A DNA stretch of 64,000 bases from Neodontobutis hainanensis (Eukaryota > Chordata > Actinopteri > Gobiiformes > Odontobutidae). This document shows positions 60,085 to 64,000 of the stretch, one piece after another. The position numbers and the translations under genes are program-made. The first letter of the stretch is position 1. Each line of letters opens with the position of its first letter. Where the stretch lies: contig JALDNG010000001.1 in the NCBI GenBank assembly GCA_024349245.1, forward strand, positions 4,876,501 through 4,940,500. The letters run 5' to 3'. Under the pieces are notes generated by a model. That model was not told where the DNA came from. It searched no databases and worked only from the letters and a program-made list of their open reading frames with translations.

Positions 60085-60870
60085 AAAACTCTGTTTTATA
60101 GAAGCCACGTTGGTGCCACTAGTTAACATGGCCAGCAGTAGAACGGACACCAGAGCGGTTTCATGGTTTTTCATAAACCGAGGCGAGAGCAGAAATAATC
60201 TGGCTCTCGGTAGCAGTGCTCACTTTGCTGAATGTTGGACTAGCCGCTGTTGGTACCAGATTGGCTCGGGTGGCCCTGCTTAATGGTGACGTTGTAAAAT
60301 ATGGTTGGAACATTGAGAGGAAAAAACGTGATTGGCTGTACGTCATACGGTCACAGAAGTTTCATCCAAAGCTCATTTGAACAGATTAGAACAAAGTTGA
60401 ATTGTTTTAGAACATTGTACACCCTTGTACATTCTAGAAAACATATATACACAGTTATGTAAAACATAAATAGTTTTTTTTTTTTAAATAAACATAAATA
60501 TTCAGTATTTATTGCAGGAAGTTAGCCACTGAAGGCTTTAGCAGTTAGCATGTTGGAGCAACTGATTGTCCTGTTGAAGCTTTAAAACATTACATTTGAA
60601 AATAAAATTGACTGTGTTCTGTCTTGCATTACCAGTAACTCTTAAGCGAAACCCCAAATAAAAATTGTTCGATAAAGTCATCAACGTGCAACTTTAACAA
60701 CCCGAGCCGATGTGACCACCTGAGACAATCTGGTACCTACACCGAGTTAATGCAGACAAACTGCTTGTGATTGGTCTGTCCGCAAAATCGCAGCGCAAAA
60801 GATTTGCTGTGAGGAAGGACCAGGACGTCCTTCTTTTGAAAAAAGGAAAACGGTCTGGTATACCAGGCTA
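60085..60870. repeat. Unclassified dispersed repeat, copy 2
   Basis: Shares gaagccacgttggtg (60102) and aggcgagagcagaaataatc (60180) with 16720-16775, and gtctggtataccaggcta (60853) with 16924. A continuous alignment was not established. Confidence 0.45.
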
Positions 60871-61781
60871 GGTAGGGGGGTACTTGGGTGTAAAAACAAT
60901 TGGGAGTAAGTCACTTAAAAAAGTTTGAGAACCACAGCTCTAATGCAATGTTGTTGACTAAAACATTATCAGTAATTTTGACTAAAGCAGTTTCTATGCT
61001 GTGATGCACTCTAAATCCTGACTGAAATGTGGCATAGGCTTTTTTAGGATGCTTGGACCTTTTCTGGTAATGGAAACGCACCAGACATGATCCGCTCTGT
61101 CCTAGTGAGTAATGATGAAACCTAGGAGTATTCTTGATTTTATTCTATCAGTGTACAACAATATCTAGTTCTAGCCTTACGCAGGCCTTTCTCATAAATT
61201 AAAAGACCCTGACAAACTTCTTTGCTTTTCTAATTTATGGGACGCTTGTTTGAGGAAACTTTATCTTATAGCCCTGTTTTAGTGGTGCAGCACTATAAAG
61301 CATTTGCATTGAATTCATTGCGGTAACGACAAACAAATCAATTCTACTTGGACTAGGGCTGTGGAGGTTGCGCTCAGCATTACCTGGATAAATAGAACTT
61401 TGGCTGAATTTACTTTTTTAAGCTCTGAAACAGTTTTAAAATAGAATTCTTCTAACCTGAGTTTTTTTCACAGGAGCAGTGTAGTCCTCAAACTCGTAGT
61501 GTGATGCTTGAGCATTTGAGTTTACGCGCTTCATTCGTGCGTAAAATTCAGATGCAAATTTGACTTTTATCACACCATGTTGTACTACCCAAGCATGCTC
61601 TTCTGAGCTGCTCGGAGCTATGCTCCACTCAGCTGCACAATGGATCTGAAACACATCCAGAGGGCGAGGGTCTGCTACGCGGTTCGCTGGTGCTCTACGA
61701 GACTGCACAGACGCATGTAGTGGAAATTGGGGTAAGACTTACAATGTGTCCTGGTCCCAACTCTGGGTTGTCACTGTTAAC
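60871..61781. other. Upstream dpp10 region with a possible LINE scrap
   Basis: At 61110-61230 a decayed stretch reads like the L2/Rex1 block after the RT palm (cctaggagtattcttgattt, then ctcataaattaaaaga). No exon of dpp10 could be supported here. Confidence 0.35.
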
Positions 61782-62267
61782 CAGGGGTCTCAAACTCGTG
61801 GTCGAGGGCCAACTGCGGCCCGTAAGATGATATTTTGTGGCCCGCAGGACGTTAAGAAAGTTTAATGTTAGTGCGCCCTGCGAGTTTTAGATGAATTACC
61901 ACGTTGTTTGTGGAAGGGCTTGAAATGGGCTGATTTGTTTGAAAGTTGATGGCAATTTGACCGCCACTATACTTGCAGATTTGTTATCATGACGAATCTG
62001 CAAATTAACGCCAATGTTATGTTGGCAATATCACCGAGGGGAGTGGACATCCAATGGGGCCACTCAGCAGCTCATTCATGTTCTTCAATATTCCATTTAA
62101 GTTCAGGATAGTTCAGGTTCAGAAGAACCCATTGAAGTTAAAGAGCTGTTAATAATGACAATTAGAAGGATTTAACAAAGCTTTTTTTGTGGAATACCTG
62201 ATCTGGCCCAGCCTCACCCAGACTCTGCCTCCTTCGGCCCCCAAGTAATTTGAATTTGAGACCCCTG
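61782..62267. mobile_element. hAT-type MITE, deleted sibling of 38623-39400
   Basis: 486 bp with the same CAGGGGTCTCAAACTC end and its mirrored form (aatttgagacccctg). Flanks are ctgttaac and ctgtaaac, a 7/8 target duplication. It is in the opposite orientation to the longer copy and lacks ~290 bp of its interior. Confidence 0.88.
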
Positions 62268-64000
62268 CTGTAAACTATTAGCCAAATTTAGAGAAAGTAG
62301 AGCTCTTCCATCTAAAGTAGGGTTAATGCTGCATCTAAAAATCTGACCAGGTTGTTTTCCGGACATGGCTTGTTAGTGGTTAAATGATAACATGTCATCA
62401 CTGGCCCGCTCTGACCCCCAGATAACACCTGACAGCCACTGCATAGTAATGTCTTTTAACTATGTGAATGATGCCATTTGTGGTCAATGAGCAGACCTTA
62501 TGAGCAGAACTAATTATTCCTGTCAAATGCCCATTGGGTGACAGATGGTTTAAAGAGGTGGTTTAAGCCATATTTTACCCAAAATAGTTGTGACCTACAA
62601 ACAAATCACATTTGTTTACATCATCTGCAATCGCTGCCCTTATCTTCTCACAAATACTGACCCAACCTGTGTTTTTATTTTTTATTCAACAGTTGCATCT
62701 TTTAAGTCTCATCTGCATTCACTCAAGCTGCAGGAGTGTTCTGAGTTTAATGGACAAATCATTTCATGAATTACTGCTATTTAATTTATTTAATTACAAA
62801 ATAGCTTCAAAGACTACTACTGCCATTGTAGTGACCCTGGTTAACGTTTGTCAGACCACTTCCTTTTGTCTGTGAGCTAGATGCATTTAGATTAAGAGAA
62901 AAAAAAAAAAAGTAAAATTTTTATTTTAGCGGGTGGGTTCACCTGCGGGAGTATGTGGTGCAGGGAACCACATTATAAATTTTTCCAGCCCAACAGGGTC
63001 AGCACTTCCTTTAGCTGTTTGGTTGTGCTTGATGATTAAACTGGGAAATCATTTACAGCACAGTGTGCTATAAATCTGATGTGGACCGTGTGTATGATGA
63101 GTTAGGTCCATGTAGACTGGCGTGGTCTGGGCCTAAATTTACTGCTCAACCTGCGGCTGGCAGTGTTCTGGCTGTAATTTAAACAAGTCTATAATGGAAA
63201 TAGCTTCCTTTACAAGCCCTTCTCATTTTCTCTACATAGCTTTGTTCCAATGGAGTTCTCCTAAATTAAGATCACTAGGGAGCCCTCACACCTCAGCAGC
63301 ATGCAGCAACCTGTGGGAAGGAAACACAGCAACAGGCAGGGGATATATGACCAACCCAAACTGTCTTAAGTCACAGAGATGTAAGAAAAAAAAATCTAAA
63401 AATAAGCTGGATGTACAACATCTGATAAAATTTTATTAATTAATTTAATTGCAATTCATGTTTTGAACAACAGGGGCCGCTCTGTTTACTGCAAACTCAT
63501 TTGTAACAAGTTTTTGCAAACCATTTCTTGCACGGTGACGACGAGTGCGGATGTTGATATTGAGGAATCCTTATTCAAAGCATACGTGTGGCAGCATAAA
63601 TAGATTCACTTGCTCACTGTCTGTGTCTCACCTGCTGCACAGAGGCTAAGCTTTACTCTCTCCAAAACGTACAGTCACAAATGTCCGGTCACAGGTGGAT
63701 AACAGAGAGAATGTGAGCAGTAATCTGTGTTAGCAAAAAGGCTAAACAGAGGCTATCATCCCAAGTCTGAACCATTTCTGAACCATTAGTATATATTTCA
63801 TAACACAATGAGACCCATCTTAAACTAAGTGTTCACCTGTCTGAGGCCCTTGTTAGAGAGATGTAGTAATGTTTTCGCCATGTCTCTGCTGCAGCCATTG
63901 AGACTAATGACTAGAGGTCTCCAACTTAAGGTCTGCGGACCAAATCTGAGTCCTTTTGTGAAGTATTCTGGTCCTCATATTAATTATTGCTTTTAATTCA
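62268..64000. other. Region upstream of the visible dpp10 exons, nothing recognised
   Basis: No exon encoding the DPP10 membrane anchor or cytoplasmic tail was found on the minus strand. At 63915-63950 gaggtctccaacttaaggtc resembles a hAT MITE end cut by the window edge. Confidence 0.35.

Noticed and set aside
61436..61708. 90-codon minus-strand ORF as a missing dpp10 exon
   Set aside because: Its sequence does not match the expected DPP10 N-terminal block, and no matching splice sites in phase with 59493 are seen.

Overview
The window is nuclear DNA of a ray-finned (teleost) fish. Two spliced vertebrate genes show this: a fast-skeletal-type myosin heavy chain and a DPP10-like transmembrane peptidase homologue. 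The repeat load agrees: Tc1-like transposons with long inverted repeats, Rex3 and other RTE-type LINEs, L2/Rex1-type LINEs, hAT MITEs and tRNA-derived SINEs. No bacterial gene, CRISPR array or operon is present.

Layout. Positions 1-6754 (+) hold the last 22 coding exons of a sarcomeric myosin heavy chain, from the converter/IQ neck through the whole coiled-coil rod to the stop codon. From 6.8 to about 25.4 kb lies a gene-free block of degenerate transposons, several nested in each other. Positions 26497-59493 (-) hold 24 coding exons of a dpp10-like gene, about 703 residues. They cover most of the ectodomain: the beta-propeller, then a catalytically dead alpha/beta-hydrolase fold. The cytoplasmic tail, membrane anchor and first ectodomain residues are not in the window; their exons are probably beyond 64000. 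The two genes are convergent (tail to tail).

All exon boundaries were read directly. Each is flanked by GT/AG and keeps frame with its neighbours, so both gene models are internally consistent. The dpp10 introns hold a second layer of mobile DNA: two Rex3 copies, two large Tc1-like elements with matching inverted ends, a third Tc1 remnant, an RTE-type LINE, an L1/Tx1-type endonuclease fragment, a hAT MITE with a perfect 8-bp target duplication, and several SINEs. None of them interrupts a coding exon.

I did not find a clearly new biological system. The best leads are the Ser-to-Asp active site of the dpp10-like protein, an inverted-repeat element of about 2.1 kb built from CCCA/TGGG blocks (21112-23219), a hAT MITE pair in which one copy is an internally deleted, oppositely oriented sibling, an LTR candidate with 38-bp repeats in its upstream part, and the nested insertions that give relative insertion ages. 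Element family names rest on remembered protein and DNA motifs, without a database search.
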